Part shown: positions 1-11,168 of the stretch, piece after piece
Layout of the letters: every line of letters begins with the position of its first letter
How positions within the stretch are numbered: position 1 is the stretch's first letter
Notes under the pieces: model-generated
Told to the model about the DNA's origin: nothing
What the model saw: only the letters and a program-made list of their open reading frames with translations
Databases searched by the model: none
Translations under genes and position numbers: made by a program
DNA from: Proteles cristata cristata
Taxonomy: Eukaryota > Chordata > Mammalia > Carnivora > Hyaenidae
Direction of reading: 5' to 3'
DNA length: 64,000 bases
Assembly (NCBI GenBank): GCA_017311185.1
Contig: JAESUZ010003897.1
Location: 248,001-312,000 of the forward strand

Positions 1-303
1 TTCCTAAGAAATTTAGTGTTAGCTCTTACATTTAGGTCTTTGATCTGTTTCTATCAAAGTCCTCAAAAATTGAAATTGATAAAGAATTGTTAATTCTTGC
101 ATATTGTGTGAGGATCCACATTCATTCTTTTGCATGTGAATGTTCAGTTATCCCAGCACCATTTATTGAAAATGCTATTTTTCCCCATTGGATGGCTTCA
201 GCACCCTTGTTGAAAATTAGTTGCTCATTGATGTATGGAATTATTTCTGCACTCTAATTCTGTTCCGTTGATTTGTGTGTCTGTCCTTGTGCCAGTACCA
301 CAC

Positions 304-505
304 TGCCTCCCACCCTCTCCCAGTTTTATTGAAATATAGTTTAGGTACAACACTGTATAAATTTGAGGTATACTATGTAATAACTAGATTTACACATGTC
401 ATGAAATTATTACTACAGTAAATTTGGTTAACATCCATCATCTTGTATAGATATTAAAATGTTTTTTTCCTTGTGATAAAAACTTTATATACCATTAGGA
501 TTACT
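304..505 (-). mobile_element. L1M-type 3' UTR fragment nested in L1
   Basis: The 'attgaaatatagtttaggta' to 'ttccttgtgataaaaacttt' interval interrupts the L1 text between 'gtgccagtaccacactg' and 'gattactgttgttttatagt', which are adjacent in an intact L1. It resembles the 3' UTR of older L1M elements. Confidence 0.6.
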
Positions 506-1419
506 GTTGTTTTATAGTAAGTTTTGAAATCAGGAAATGTGAATCCTCCTACTTAGTTCTTCTTCAGCATTGTTTTAGGGACTCCATATGAATTTCAGAG
601 TCAGCATGTCAGTTTCTGCAAAGAGATCAGCTTGAATTCTGATGAGAAATTGCATTGAATGTACGTATCTGGGAACTCCAGCCATTTTAACAGTGCTGTT
701 TTCCCATCTATGAACATATGATGTTTCTCCATTTGTTTAGACCTTTAATTCCTTTCAACCATATTTTGTAGTTTTTAGAGTATAAGTTTTACATTTCCTT
801 TGGTAAATTCTAAATATAATTTATCTTTTGATACTACTGTAAGTGGAATTGTTTTCTTAATTTCATTTTCAGATTGTTTTTTCCCCAAGTATTTAGAAAT
901 TTGATTGATTTTTGTTTACTGACCTTGGATCCTGTAATTTTGCAAGAGTTACTTAGTCAGATTGGTTTTAATGAATTTCTTAGGGATTTTTGTATATAAG
1001 ATCATGTAATTTGTGAATAAAGGTAACTGTACTTCTTCTCTAATCTGGATACTTTCATGTCTTTATCTTGTGTCCTGTCTAGAACCTTCAGTATAATGTT
1101 AAATAGAAGTGGGAAAAACAGACATCCTTGCCTTGTTCCTAATCTTAGTGGGAAAGCATCCAGTTTTCCACCATTAAAACTCATATTGGCTGTGTGTTTT
1201 TTATAAATGCTCTTTATCATGTTGAGGAATTTCCCTTCTAATTATGTGAGTATTTTTATCATCAAAGGGTGTTGGATTTTGTGAAATATTTTTTCTGCAT
1301 CTACTAAGATGACCCTGTGATTTTTGTTTTTTATTCTATTGATATGATGTAGTACATTAAGTGATTTTTCAAATTTTAGACCAACCTTGTATTCCTGGCA
1401 TAAATCCCACTTGATTTTT

Positions 1420-1878
1420 TTTTCTTTCTTTACAAATAGTTTATTGTCAAATTAGTTTCCACATAACACCGAGTGCTCATCCCCACAAGTGTCCTCCTCC
1501 ATGCCCATCCCCCCTCCCCCCATATCCATCAGCCCTCAGTTTGTTTCTCAGCATTCAAGAGTCTCTCATGGTTTGCCTCTCTCCCTTTCCCCCACCGTTT
1601 CCCCCCTTATTCTCCCCCTTGTTCCTCCGTTAAGTTCCTCCTAATCCTCTTATATGTGCACACATATGATATTTGTCCTTCTCCGCCTGACTTCTCCGCT
1701 CAGCATAACCCCCTCAAGGTCCATCCATGTTGCTACACATGGCCAGATTTCATTGTTTCTCATTGCCATGTAGTATTCCATGGTATAGATAAACCACATC
1801 TTCTTGATCCATTCGTCCGTTGATGGACACTTATGCTCTTTCCATGTTTTAGCTATTGTTGAGAGTGCTGCTATGAAC
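1420..1878 (-). mobile_element. Young 5'-truncated carnivore L1 3' end with TSD
   Basis: The minus strand carries the C-terminal end of L1 ORF2 (KTWKEHKCPSTDEWIKKMWF, then EYYMAMRNNEIWPCVATWMD) followed by the 3' UTR and a short A-rich tail, seen as T-rich at the left. It is flanked by an 18 bp perfect duplication, aaatcccacttgattttt, at 1402-1419 and 1879-1896. It lies within an older antisense L1. Confidence 0.92.
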
Positions 1879-1949
1879 AAATCCCACTTGATTTTTATAT
1901 GTTGCTGGATTTTGTTTGCTGGTATTTTTTGAAGATTTTTGTATCCATA

Positions 1950-2166
1950 CTTTTTTAAATATTTTTATTTCTAGGAGAGAGAGAGAGAGAGACAACGTGA
2001 GCAGGGGAGGGTCAGAGAGAGAGGGAGACACAGACTCTGAAATAGGCTCCATGCTCTGAGCTGGCAGTCAGCACAGAGCCCGACGCGGGGCATGAACCCA
2101 TGAACCGCGAGATCATGACCAAAGCGAAAGTCGGACGCTTAACCGACTAACCCACCCAGGCGCCCC
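1950..2166 (-). mobile_element. CAN-SINE (young felid type), antisense
   Basis: Young-type markers are 'tatttctaggagag', 'gctggcagtcagcacag' and 'gcgaaagtcggacgc'. Flanked by TSD tgtatccata at 1940-1949 and 2167-2176. Confidence 0.95.
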
Positions 2167-3384
2167 TGTATCCATATTTTTTAAGGGATACTGGTCTAAT
2201 AGTTTTCTTGTGATATCTTTGTCTAGTTTGGGAGTTAGGTTAATACTGAATTCATAAAATGAGTTGCAATTGTTTTTGCCATCTTTTATACTTTGTAAGA
2301 GTTGGGGGAAAATTAGTGTTAAATATTTAAATGTTCAGTAGAACTTAGCAATAAAGCCACCTGGGCCTGGGCTTTTCTTTGTAGTTTTTGATTGGTATTT
2401 CAGTCTCTTCATTTGTTAAAGATTTATTCAGATTTTCTATTTTTTCTTGAGTAGTTTGTGTTTTTCTAGGAATTTATGCATTGCATCTAAGTAATCTAAT
2501 TCATTAGCATACGGTTCATCACAGTATTTATAATCCTTTTTATTTCAGTAAGGTCAATAGTAATATCTCCTCTTTTGTTTCTGATTCCAGTAATTTGAGT
2601 CTTCTCTCTTTTTTCTTGGTCAGTCTAGCTAAAAGGTTGTGCATTTCATTGATCTTTTCGGAGAACCAGCTTCTGATTTTCCTTTTCAGTAGCAATCATC
2701 AAGTTCTTCTGGGCAGAAGTATTTTTTTGGCAAGTGATATAGGGAACTTTTGCCCAGTTCTGCTTCCCTGCCACTGTCTACTCTTTCCCACCATTCACTT
2801 TTCATCTTGCCCTTGGAGAATTTCCCTGTACTTGCTATTGCTTATCCTCTGGCTTTCACTGCTTGTACCATAATTAATTCCATCTGTTTTTTCCCCACGT
2901 ATATACATTTGTCTGCTTGAACCTCATTTTTCTTTTCCTTCTTTCTTCCAAATTGTAATCCACTTAACCTTAAGATAAGCCAGCTGCTTTTCATTGCATT
3001 TTTGAGTAGAAAGATCTTGAATAATAATTGATCATTTTAAGAGTAGGGCAAATAATCCACCTTTAGGAAAAGGAAAGTTAGAAAGCTTGAAGTTAAATTA
3101 ATTCATTAATGACCTCTATTAAGCTGCCATGTGCCTCCATCTAAATTATTTACTGTAGTTTTCATCTAATTACACTGAGAAAAGCAGGCTTTTAGAGGTG
3201 GCCTGGAAACATAACCATTTAGTATTTATAGCACTATAACAGTATAGCTTCAATAGTATACTTGCTATATGTATAAATATTTTATTTTTCTGTAGCCTTT
3301 GTGGATAACCACACATCCTGCCCGCCATACTATACTATACAATATATAGGATAAGTTGTAGGAGGTACATGACCGTGATAATCC

Positions 3385-3780
3385 ATACTGCCTGGACTTG
3401 AATTTTTATGCTGTTGAGCAAGTTACCTAGCCTTTTTCTTCATCTGTTAAGTGGAGGTGCTAATGCCCTTCCATAAAGCAGTCATAGTATTAGAGGAGTT
3501 AATAGTACATTTCAGTTACTTGATAGGCACTGGGTCAGTTAAACATCCAACTCTTGAGATCAGCTCGGGTCACAACCTCACAGTTTATGAGTTCGAGCCC
3601 CACACTGGGCTCTGAGCTGACAACACGGAACCCATTTAGGATCCTCTCTCTCTCTCTCTGTCTGCCCCTCCCACCTCTATAAGTGAATGAATGAATGAAA
3701 AAATAAATAAATAACTTGAAATACGAAATATACCTTCACATAGCAAAAACTCAACAAATGATAGCTATTAGTACTGTTAC
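3385..3780 (+). repeat. MIR split by a CAN-SINE
   Basis: The core 'gagcaagttacctagc...cttcatctgttaagtgg' and the 3' end 'aaaaactcaacaaatgatag' match MIR, with a sense CAN-SINE between them. Confidence 0.65.
3524..3712 (+). mobile_element. CAN-SINE, sense, nested in MIR
   Basis: The head is damaged ('gggtcagttaaacatccaac'); 'gagttcgagccccacactgg', a (CT)n tract and an (AATA)n tail are present. Confidence 0.85.
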
Positions 3781-3957
3781 AGATACTCTATAAAAATATG
3801 CTTTCACTGAGAATTTTCTCTATTATATGAAGGTCACACTGTAGAAGAATTACTTGGTTTATATAATGTTGCCTTCACTCATTTTGTCTTCAGCCTCACA
3901 AGTACCCTAAGCTAGAGAACATCTAAAATCATATTTTTGTTTTTTTATTTCAAAAAA

Positions 3958-4158
3958 AATTTTTTAATGTTTGTTTATTTTTGAGAGAGAGAGTGAGCAG
4001 GGGTGGGGCAGGGAAAAGAGGAAGACACAGAATCTGAAACAGGCTCCAGGCTCTGAGCTCTCAGCACCGAGCCCAACATAGGGCTCAAACTCACAGACTG
4101 CAAGTCGTGACCTGAGCCGAAGTGCAATGCTTAGCAGACTGAGCCACCCAGGTACCCC
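3958..4158 (-). mobile_element. CAN-SINE, antisense
   Basis: 'aatgtttgtttatttttgag' tail complement through 'gactgagccacccaggtacc' head complement. It abuts a second antisense copy. Confidence 0.9.
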
Positions 4159-4316
4159 TTTATTTATTTTTGAGAGAGACAGAGACAGCTTGAGCAGGGG
4201 AGCAGCATAGAGAGAGAGGAAAAGAAAGAATTGACACAGGGATTAGACTCACGAAATCATGAGATCTTGACCTGAGACTAAACTGGATGCTTAACCAACT
4301 GAGCCACCCAGGAGCT
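4159..4316 (-). mobile_element. CAN-SINE, antisense, internally deleted
   Basis: Tail 'tttatttatttttgagag' and head 'aactgagccacccaggagc' complements are present; the middle 'ctgagctgtcagcacagag' segment is missing. Tandem with the preceding copy. Confidence 0.85.
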
Positions 4317-4543
4317 CTTCTAAGATTATGTTAAAGCCAAAGTCAAAACTTCTGAAGCCTCAATACAAGTATGAGACTCTCAGCTTTAAGGCTACTCATA
4401 TTTGAGGACCTTGTGAATTTCCCTTGAAATAGCTTCTGTGATGACTGTCTCTGTTACAGTCAGTATCCAGGAGTTTTTAGAATCCTGGGAGTACTAGGTT
4501 ACCTTTTAAAGGTGGAAATAAATGCAGTAAAACATGTCCTCTA

Positions 4544-4770
4544 TTTTTTTTAATTAAAAAAATTATTTTAATGTTTATTTATTTTTGAGAGAGAGGGACA
4601 GAGCATGAGCAAAGTAGGGGCAGAGAGAGAGGAAGACACAAAATCTGAAGCGGGCTCCAGGCTCTGAGCTGTCAGCAGAGAGCTTGACACGCGCCTCGAA
4701 CTCAAAAATCATGAGATCATGACCTGAGCCAAAGTCAGAAGCTTAACTGACTAAGCCACCCAGGCGCCCC
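4544..4770 (-). mobile_element. CAN-SINE, antisense, with TSD
   Basis: Full-length antisense copy flanked by acatgtcctcta at 4532-4543 and 4771-4782. Confidence 0.94.
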
Positions 4771-4984
4771 ACATGTCCTCTAATTTAGAAACTTGCAGGA
4801 ATCATTAGTAGTTTTGTAGTATATGCTTATTAAATGGCTTGAGACTGATAGAATGAATCTTTAGAATGGGTTTGGGTCTGGAGTCCAGGAAGAGGATAGT
4901 GGGATATGTAGCATCTAACTTTTCTATACCACACAATTTAGGCATGAGCTGATAACCTTACTTCAATTAAAAAATGCTAACATT

Positions 4985-5161
4985 GGGGCATGTGGGTGGC
5001 CCAGTCGATTGAGTGTCCCACTTTTGATTTCAACTTAGGTCATGATCTCACAGTTGGTGGGACAGCGCAGAACCTACTTGGGATTCTCTCTCCTCCTTTT
5101 CTCTCTGTCCCTCCTCTGCTCATACTCTCTCTCTTTCAAAATAAATATATATATTTAAAAT
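4985..5161 (+). mobile_element. CAN-SINE, sense, short variant (first of three serial insertions)
   Basis: Head 'ggggcatgtgggtggcccag'; lacks the 'ctgtgctgacagctcagag' part; tail (AT)n/A. Left flank atgctaacatt (4974-4984) recurs as atgttaacatt at 5407-5417. Confidence 0.88.
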
Positions 5162-5164
5162 GTT

Positions 5165-5403
5165 GGGGCGCCTGGGTGGCTTAGTCGGTTGGGCATCCGA
5201 CTTTCGCTTGGGTCATGATCTTGCGGTTCATGGGTTCGAACCCCACGTCGGGCTCTGTGCTGACTGCCAGCTTAGAGCCTGGATCCTGTTTTAGAGTCTG
5301 TGATTCCCTCTCTCTCTGACCCTCCCCTGCTCACGCTGTCTCTCTCTCTCTCCTAGAAATAAATAAAACATTAAAAAAAATAAATTAAAAAAAATAAATA
5401 AAT
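5165..5403 (+). mobile_element. CAN-SINE (young type), sense (second serial insertion)
   Basis: Young-type head 'cttagtcggttgggcatccg', 'gactgccagcttagagcc' and (CT)n-cctag. Flanked by aaaatgtt at 5157-5164 and 5404-5411. Confidence 0.92.
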
Positions 5404-5419
5404 AAAATGTTAACATTAA

Positions 5420-5638
5420 GGGGCGCCTGGGTGGCTTAGTCGGTTAAGCGTCCGACTTTCGCTTAGGTCATGATCTCGCGGTTCGTGGGTTCGATCCCCG
5501 CATCGGGCTCTGTGCTGACTGCCAGCTCAGAGCCTGGAGCCTATTTCAGTCTGTGACTCCCTCTCTCTCTGACCCTCCCCTGCTCACGCTGTCTCTCTCT
5601 CTCTCTCCTAGAAATAAATCATTAAAAAAATTTTTTTT
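5420..5638 (+). mobile_element. CAN-SINE (young type), sense (third serial insertion)
   Basis: Nearly intact young-type copy with TSD aatgttaacattaa at 5406-5419 and 5639-5652. Confidence 0.95.
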
Positions 5639-5834
5639 AATGTTAACATTAAGTAAACATATTAGTAACAAAACAAACTTAGTAAAACCTACAAAATCTA
5701 GGAAGACTACTTACTGCATTTTCCCCAAAGAACAAGTTAATTTGTTGAAATTGAATGAAATAGCTATATTGATACTTTGTTGTTGTTTGTTGTGGGATTT
5801 TTTTTTCCCCTCTTGCCCAGGTGCAGGGTTTCTT

Positions 5835-6335
5835 TTCTTTCCTTTTTAATTATAAATTATTCAACTTAAACTAAGAAATTAAACATTTTACCCATTTTTC
5901 CCACCCCACACACCCTATCTCTGGGCAACCACCAGTTTGTTCTCTGTGTCTATGAGCTTGATGTTTTGTTTTTTTAAGATCCCACATAAAAGAGAGATCA
6001 TACAGTATTTGTCTTTCTCAGACTTATTTCAGATAGCATAACACCCTTGAGGTTCATCCATGATGTTGCAACTGGCAAGATTTCATACTTTTTTATAGCC
6101 GAATAATACTCTGGTGTGAGTGGGGATGTGTGTGTGTGTGTAAAATTCAATTTCTTTATCCATTCTTCTATGGACACTTAAGTTGTTTTCATATTTTGGG
6201 TGTTGTAAATAATGCTGCAATGAACATGAAGGTGTAGGTATTTTTTCATGTTAGTGTTTTGTTTTCTTCAGATAAATACTCAGAAGTAGAATTGATGAAT
6301 CATATGGTAGTTCTATTTTTACTTTTTGGTTTTAT
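5835..6335 (-). mobile_element. Antisense L1 3' end relic (older)
   Basis: Contains the plus-strand text typical of antisense L1 3' ends: 'gaggttcatccatgatgttg', 'aataatgctgcaatgaacat' and 'gataaatactcagaagtag'. Diverged, with no clear TSD. Confidence 0.8.
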
Positions 6336-6439
6336 CTTAATATTAGCACTTAGTCTTGAAATGTATTTGACTGTACAGTTAATGACAAATCAGAATTTCA
6401 GAGAGATCTCCATTCTCAGACTTGGTCCACCACTAAAGT

Positions 6440-6757
6440 CTAGAGCACATCAAGATTATTCTAGTACATTTCATTCCTTCAGAAAATATTATGCATTTAT
6501 ATATTTCTTTATAAGACCAGTGTAGAATACGTACAACACATACAACATGGTCCTTGCCCTAAAGGAATCAAAATTATCTTAAGGATACATGGTTTTTACA
6601 TTAATAACCATTGCAAGGTGACACTGTAAGATAATTGCTTTGTAACCAGTATAGTATTTTCAGCTCAAAGGAGTCAGTGATCCTTTCAGAATAAATTGGG
6701 CTTCATGAAGAGGAAGTAGAATTTGGGCAGAAACTTTAAGAGCAGGTAATATTTTAA
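6440..6757 (+). repeat. L2-like relic
   Basis: 'gtccttgccctaaaggaatc' and the following text resemble the L2 3' region; highly diverged. Confidence 0.35.
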
Positions 6758-6772
6758 TCAAAGGTGTATTTT

Positions 6773-6991
6773 TTAAAAAATTTTTTTAATGTTTTATTTA
6801 TTTCTAGGAGAGAGAGACAGCGTGATCAGGGGAGGGTCAGAGAGAAAGGGAGGCACAGACTCTGAAATAGGCTCCAGGCTCCGAGCTGGCAGTCAGCACA
6901 GAGCCCGACGCGGGGCTCGAACCCACGAACCGCGAGATCATGACCTAAGCGAAAGTCGGACGTTTAACCGACTAAGCCACCCAGGTGCCCC
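6773..6991 (-). mobile_element. CAN-SINE (young type), antisense, with TSD
   Basis: Young-type markers; target duplication of about 15 bp, tcaaaggtgtatttt (6758-6772) and tcaaaggtatatttt (6992-7006), one mismatch. Confidence 0.94.
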
Positions 6992-7443
6992 TCAAAGGTA
7001 TATTTTGAGGTGAGGCGTATAATTAGAGGTAGAAGCAGCTTTAGGATGTTTTCATATTATTTCTTCACTAAGTTTTGAGCTCTATGAGCTCTTTTTTCTG
7101 TGTAAAGCCATAAAGATGCTCAGGATGTTTTTGGAAGGTTATGAGCAATCCTAGTTTGACCAGAGCGAAGAGTTGAAATCAATATACACTTTATATTTAC
7201 ACGTATATTTATATACATATGTGTATACACACATGTATACTTAACAGGTATATATACACGCATATAAGTAAGATAAAAGGATAAATTATATTTTAAATAT
7301 CATAAGATGTTGGTGGGAACCATGGTTAGAATTGTGGTAACATTAAAATAGATATTTAAAAACAACTTAGAAGCACTGAGTTTGATTTTGAGAATTAGAC
7401 TAAAATAGGGTATAATGTAAGAAGAATGTAGGAAGGAATGTAA

Positions 7444-7650
7444 GGGGCACCTGGGTGGCTCAGTCGGTTAAGCGTCCAACTTCAGCTCAGGTCATGATCT
7501 CACAGTTTGTAGGTTCGAGCCTCGCATCCAGCTCTGTGCTAATAGCTCAGAGCCTGGAGCCTGCTTTGGATTCTGTGTCTCGCTCTCTCTGCCTGTCCCC
7601 TGCTTGCTCTCTCTCTCTCTCAAAAATAAATAAACATTAAAGAAATTAAA
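7444..7650 (+). mobile_element. CAN-SINE, sense, with TSD
   Basis: Complete head to A-rich tail; perfect duplication gaaggaatgtaa at 7432-7443 and 7651-7662. Confidence 0.95.
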
Positions 7651-7702
7651 GAAGGAATGTAAATTTTATAAACTGTATTCAGTGTGAAAGTAACTCACTT
7701 TT

Positions 7703-7890
7703 TTAATGTTTATTTTTGAGAGAGAGAGCGCACACGCAGGGGAGAGGCAGAGAGGAAGACAGATTCTGAAGCAGGCTTCAGGCTCCCAGCTGTCAGCACA
7801 GAGCCCTATGTGGGGCCCAAACCCACAAACCAGGAGACCATGACCCAAGCCAGAGTGAGACACTCAACGGACTGAGCCCCCCAGGCTCCC
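7703..7890 (-). mobile_element. CAN-SINE, antisense, with TSD
   Basis: Older type; 18 bp perfect duplication tgaaagtaactcactttt at 7685-7702 and 7891-7908. It forms a tail-to-tail inverted pair with the sense copy 52 bp upstream. Confidence 0.95.
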
Positions 7891-7949
7891 TGAAAGTAAC
7901 TCACTTTTGAGATAACTGGTTGGGACTCTTAAGAATACAGAAGTTTTCA

Positions 7950-8182
7950 GGGTGCCTGAGTGGCTCAGTTGGTTGAGTATCTGACTTTGGCTCAGGTCAT
8001 GGTCTCATGGTTCGTGAGTTTGAGCTCTGTACATTTGAGCCCTGGGTCAGGCTCTGTGCTGACAGCTAGGAGCCTGGAGCCTGCTTCAGATTCTGTGTCT
8101 CCCTCTTTCTCTGCCCCTCCTCTGCTCGTGCTCTGTCTCTCTCACAAAAAATAAATAATAAACATTTTAAAAAATTTTAAAA
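7950..8182 (+). mobile_element. CAN-SINE, sense
   Basis: Head 'gggtgcctgagtggctcagt' to tail 'aaataaataataaac', with a small internal duplication of the 'tttgagc' region. Confidence 0.92.
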
Positions 8183-8880
8183 CAAAAGAATATTAAAGTT
8201 TTTTTGAAATAGATTTAGAATCTAGGTACAATGAAAAGACAATAATAATGTGATAAATTTGGTGACTGTGTCACTTGAACTTTGAGCTTTAGGCCCAAAA
8301 GCTGCTCTAATCTGTTGAACTCTGAAATTAGAATGTTCATTAGATAGACTTATTTTTGTAGTTCTTATGGTTTATGCATTAACTTGTGTTCCTGCCTCAC
8401 CTGCTTCTCTCACGTTTCACCTCAGCTGTGTATTAGATACAAGGATTTATATTACAAATAATCACGTGAAACTAGAAAAGGGGTACTTACTGACAAACAG
8501 CTCAGTGCTATTCTGATCTGGCAGTCCATGTATATATTCAGTGAATGGGCCGCCACCATTTTAATTAAAAATTATAAGTTTTATTTAATTCCTGTGCTTA
8601 CATGTTTTCACCTCTGAAAGGTGGCTTTTGCTGTTGTTTAAAAATTAATATATGTGTTGAGGTTGTCTGAACTAGTTGTTACATTCAGAATTCAACAAGT
8701 AGAGTGCTGTGTATTAGTACAGTTTTATAGATTCTGGACTACACATATGAATTTTATTGCCGTTGTAGAATTTAAAAGTCCTAGTGCAGGAAAGACAGAG
8801 AATAATGAAAGTAAAATGAAGAAAATTTTGAGAACTTAAAATCCTGGCATGTAAGAGTTAAAATGGTGTTTAGAAAAGTA

Positions 8881-8980
8881 TTAGATTAATAATCTTGAGA
8901 TGCAGGTTTTAGTTTTTAGTCCTGGACCTACCATTAACTCATAACATTTCTTCAGTTAATAGCTCTAGTTCTCCATTTCT
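8881..8980 (+). repeat. MIR-like relic
   Basis: 'gatgcaggttttagttttta...cctaccattaactcataa...ctccatttc' has MIR order but high divergence. Confidence 0.35.
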
Positions 8981-9077
8981 CTCTGTACCTCTTCCTCTTC
9001 CCCTTCTCCCACTTCTTCCGACTAAGTCGCCTAGGCGCTGCTCCCTTCCCTTATTTTTAAGTGGAGTTGAAATTTTT

Positions 9078-9260
9078 TTTAAATGTTTATTTCTGAGAGA
9101 GAATGTGAGCATGAGCAGGGGAGGGGCAGGGAGAGAGAGAATCCCAAGGAGGCATTGTCAGCACGGAACCTGATGTGGGACTCGATCTCACAGACTGGGA
9201 GATCATGACCTGAGCCTAAATCATAAATTGGATGCCCAGCCAACTAAGCCACCCAAGGTT
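9078..9260 (-). mobile_element. CAN-SINE, antisense, with TSD
   Basis: Older short variant; agttgaaattttt at 9065-9077 and 9261-9273. Confidence 0.93.
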
Positions 9261-9364
9261 AGTTGAAATTTTTGAAGTCTTTACATTATCTGAAAGGTGA
9301 TTAGGTGAGTTGCTTTAGAGGAAATCTGAAGGGTGCCTTCATTTTGTGAATTTTATTTTATTTT

Positions 9365-9475
9365 ATTTTTTAAAGTATATGCCCACTTTGTGCCAGTCAC
9401 TGTTCTAACCATTAAGGATATAGATGTTAACAGACAAAACTTACTTTCCTGACAAAACTTAGGCAAAAGAAACAT
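9365..9475 (+). repeat. L2-like relic
   Basis: 'cactttgtgccagtcactgt' and 'aaggatatagatgttaacag' resemble the common L2 3' segment. Confidence 0.4.
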
Positions 9476-9492
9476 GCAATTTATTTTTTAAA

Positions 9493-9700
9493 GGTTTTTT
9501 TAATGTTTATTTTTGAGAGAAACACACACACAGTGAGAGTGGGGGAAGGGGCAGAGAGTGAGGGAGACACAAAATCTGAAGCAGGGTCTGGACTCTGAGC
9601 TGTCAGCATAGAGCCTGATGCAGAGCTTGAACCCACAAACAATGAAATCGTGACTTGAGCTGAAGTTGGACACCTAACTAACTGGGCCACCCAAACACCC
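9493..9700 (-). mobile_element. CAN-SINE, antisense, with TSD
   Basis: Flanked by ttattttttaaa (9481-9492) and the same at 9701-9712. Confidence 0.92.
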
Positions 9701-9937
9701 TTATTTTTTAAATTTTTAAAAGTAGACTTAGAATACTTTGTAAATGTGATTATATTTGCATATCTAACATTTCTATGTCAAGCTAATAATGCAATGATAC
9801 ATATGTTCTGTTAAAAATTAAACTTTTTTTTTTTTCAGAGAAGTCTTGTTTGGTGAAACTTTTACCTCAACTGTTAATATATGTGTGCTCTATATTTTAT
9901 GGTAAATATTCTTTTTTTATTTTAGGTTTTTATTTTT

Positions 9938-10148
9938 TTAATGTTTTATATATTTTTGAGAGAGATACAGAGACAGCGTGAGCAGGGGAGGATCAGAGAG
10001 AGAGGGAGACACAGAATCCGAAGACAGGCTCCAGGCTCTGAGCTGGCTGTCAGCACAGAACCCAAGGCAGGGCTTGAACCCATGAACTGTGAGTTCATGA
10101 CCTGAGCCAAAGTCGGACGCTTAACCAACCTGAGCCACCCAGGCACCC
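9938..10148 (-). mobile_element. CAN-SINE, antisense, intermediate type
   Basis: Carries 'gctggctgtcagcacag' and 'gacagcgtgagcagggg', between the old and young types. Flanks taggtttttatttt / tagatttttatttt. Confidence 0.92.
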
Positions 10149-10654
10149 GTAGATTTTTATTTTGATATAATTTCAGACTTGGAAAAGCAGCAAGAATCGT
10201 AAAAAGAGCCTACTTTGTTCTCCAGATGTTAACTTTTTCCATTTTGATTCCTCTTTTCCTCTCTCCCTACTCCCATGCCCTATATGAGTACAGAGCCACT
10301 TATAACAAAAACACTATATTCAGTTCTTTAAGATGCCATTCTTGATGTTTGTATTTGAGCTCATAGGGACAGTGATGTACAGTCATCCATGTCTGTGTTC
10401 TTGCCAGGTTAGATCATTCATGTTGTTCGTGTCTGCATTTGAAGACAGTGTATATGGTAGCATTCCTCTCTGAACATTAGCTATTCCGAAGGACCTAATG
10501 TTCTTTTGTGTTTCTATTTTTTTTATTATACTGTTACTCCTTCTTCCAGAACTTTATATTTTTAACACCCGTTTTGATATATTTGTGTTAACTTCACTTG
10601 GTTGTAACATTAACATCTAGCTGAGAAAAATATTTCTCCAGTTTTAGAAGTCAT

Positions 10655-10930
10655 TTGTACTAATTTTTAAAATTGTGGCAAAATGTACATAACATAAAAT
10701 TTACAATTTAGCCATTTTTAACATACAATTGAGTGGCATCAAATACATTCACATTGTTATGCAACCATCAGCACCATCAGTCTCCAGAACTTTCTCATTA
10801 TCCCTAACTGAAACTCTGTACCCATTAAACACTAAGTCCTCATTCCCTCCTCCCTCTAAACACTTATTATTATTGTTATATTTTCTGTCTCTATCAATTT
10901 GGCTACTCTAGGTACTTCATATAAGTTAAT
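10655..10930 (-). mobile_element. Antisense old L1 3' fragment
   Basis: 'acataacataaaatttacaa', 'cacattgttatgcaaccatc' and 'ctactctaggtacttcatat' are landmarks of old L1 3' ends in antisense. Confidence 0.75.
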
Positions 10931-10935
10931 CATAC

Positions 10936-11168
10936 GTGGGGCATGTGGGTGGTTCAGTCAGTTAAATGTCTGACTTTGGCTCAGGTCATGATCTTGCAGT
11001 TTGTGGGTTTGGACTGTGTGTCAGGCTCTGTGCTGACAGCTCAGAGCCTGGCGCCTGACTCGAATTCTGTGTCCCCGTCCCTCTCTTTGCCTTTCCCTGC
11101 TCATTCTTTCTGTCTCTTTCTCTCTCTGCCTCTCTCTCTCTCAAAAATAAGTAAAAATATTTACGAAT
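10936..11168 (+). mobile_element. CAN-SINE, sense, inserted at the edge of an L1 fragment
   Basis: Head 'ggggcatgtgggtggttcag' to tail 'aaaaataagtaaaaatattt'. Imperfect flanks aagttaatcatac / aagttaactcatac. Confidence 0.92.

Larger units (their letters stand above)
1..2705 (-). mobile_element. Antisense L1 ORF2 relic with three nested insertions
   Basis: The minus strand reads as decayed L1 reverse transcriptase; 1002-1220 encodes an RT-like segment with LGTRQGC and LLFNIIL. Plus-strand landmarks in 3'-to-5' order of the element are 'cagcaccatttattgaa' (near 155), the RT block, then 'gccacctgggcctgggctt' (near 2357). Interruptions are an older L1 3' UTR piece (about 304-505), a young L1 3' end (1420-1878) and a SINE (1950-2166). 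Its 3' end extends beyond the window start. Boundaries are approximate. Confidence 0.85.

Noticed and set aside
1650..1880. L1 ORF2 C-terminal frames (also 16496-16777, 52951-53193)
   Set aside because: They are truncated pieces of retrotransposon ORF2 without reverse transcriptase; annotated as mobile elements, not as genes.
6789..7013. Open frames of 60-130 codons in SINEs (also at 7455, 7666, 7960, 9481, 9946, 17634, 33057, 46000, 53429, 61896)
   Set aside because: They translate SINE heads and (CT)n tracts into recurring peptides such as [14 protein letters not shown] or [13 protein letters not shown]. They recur at every SINE and are not genes.
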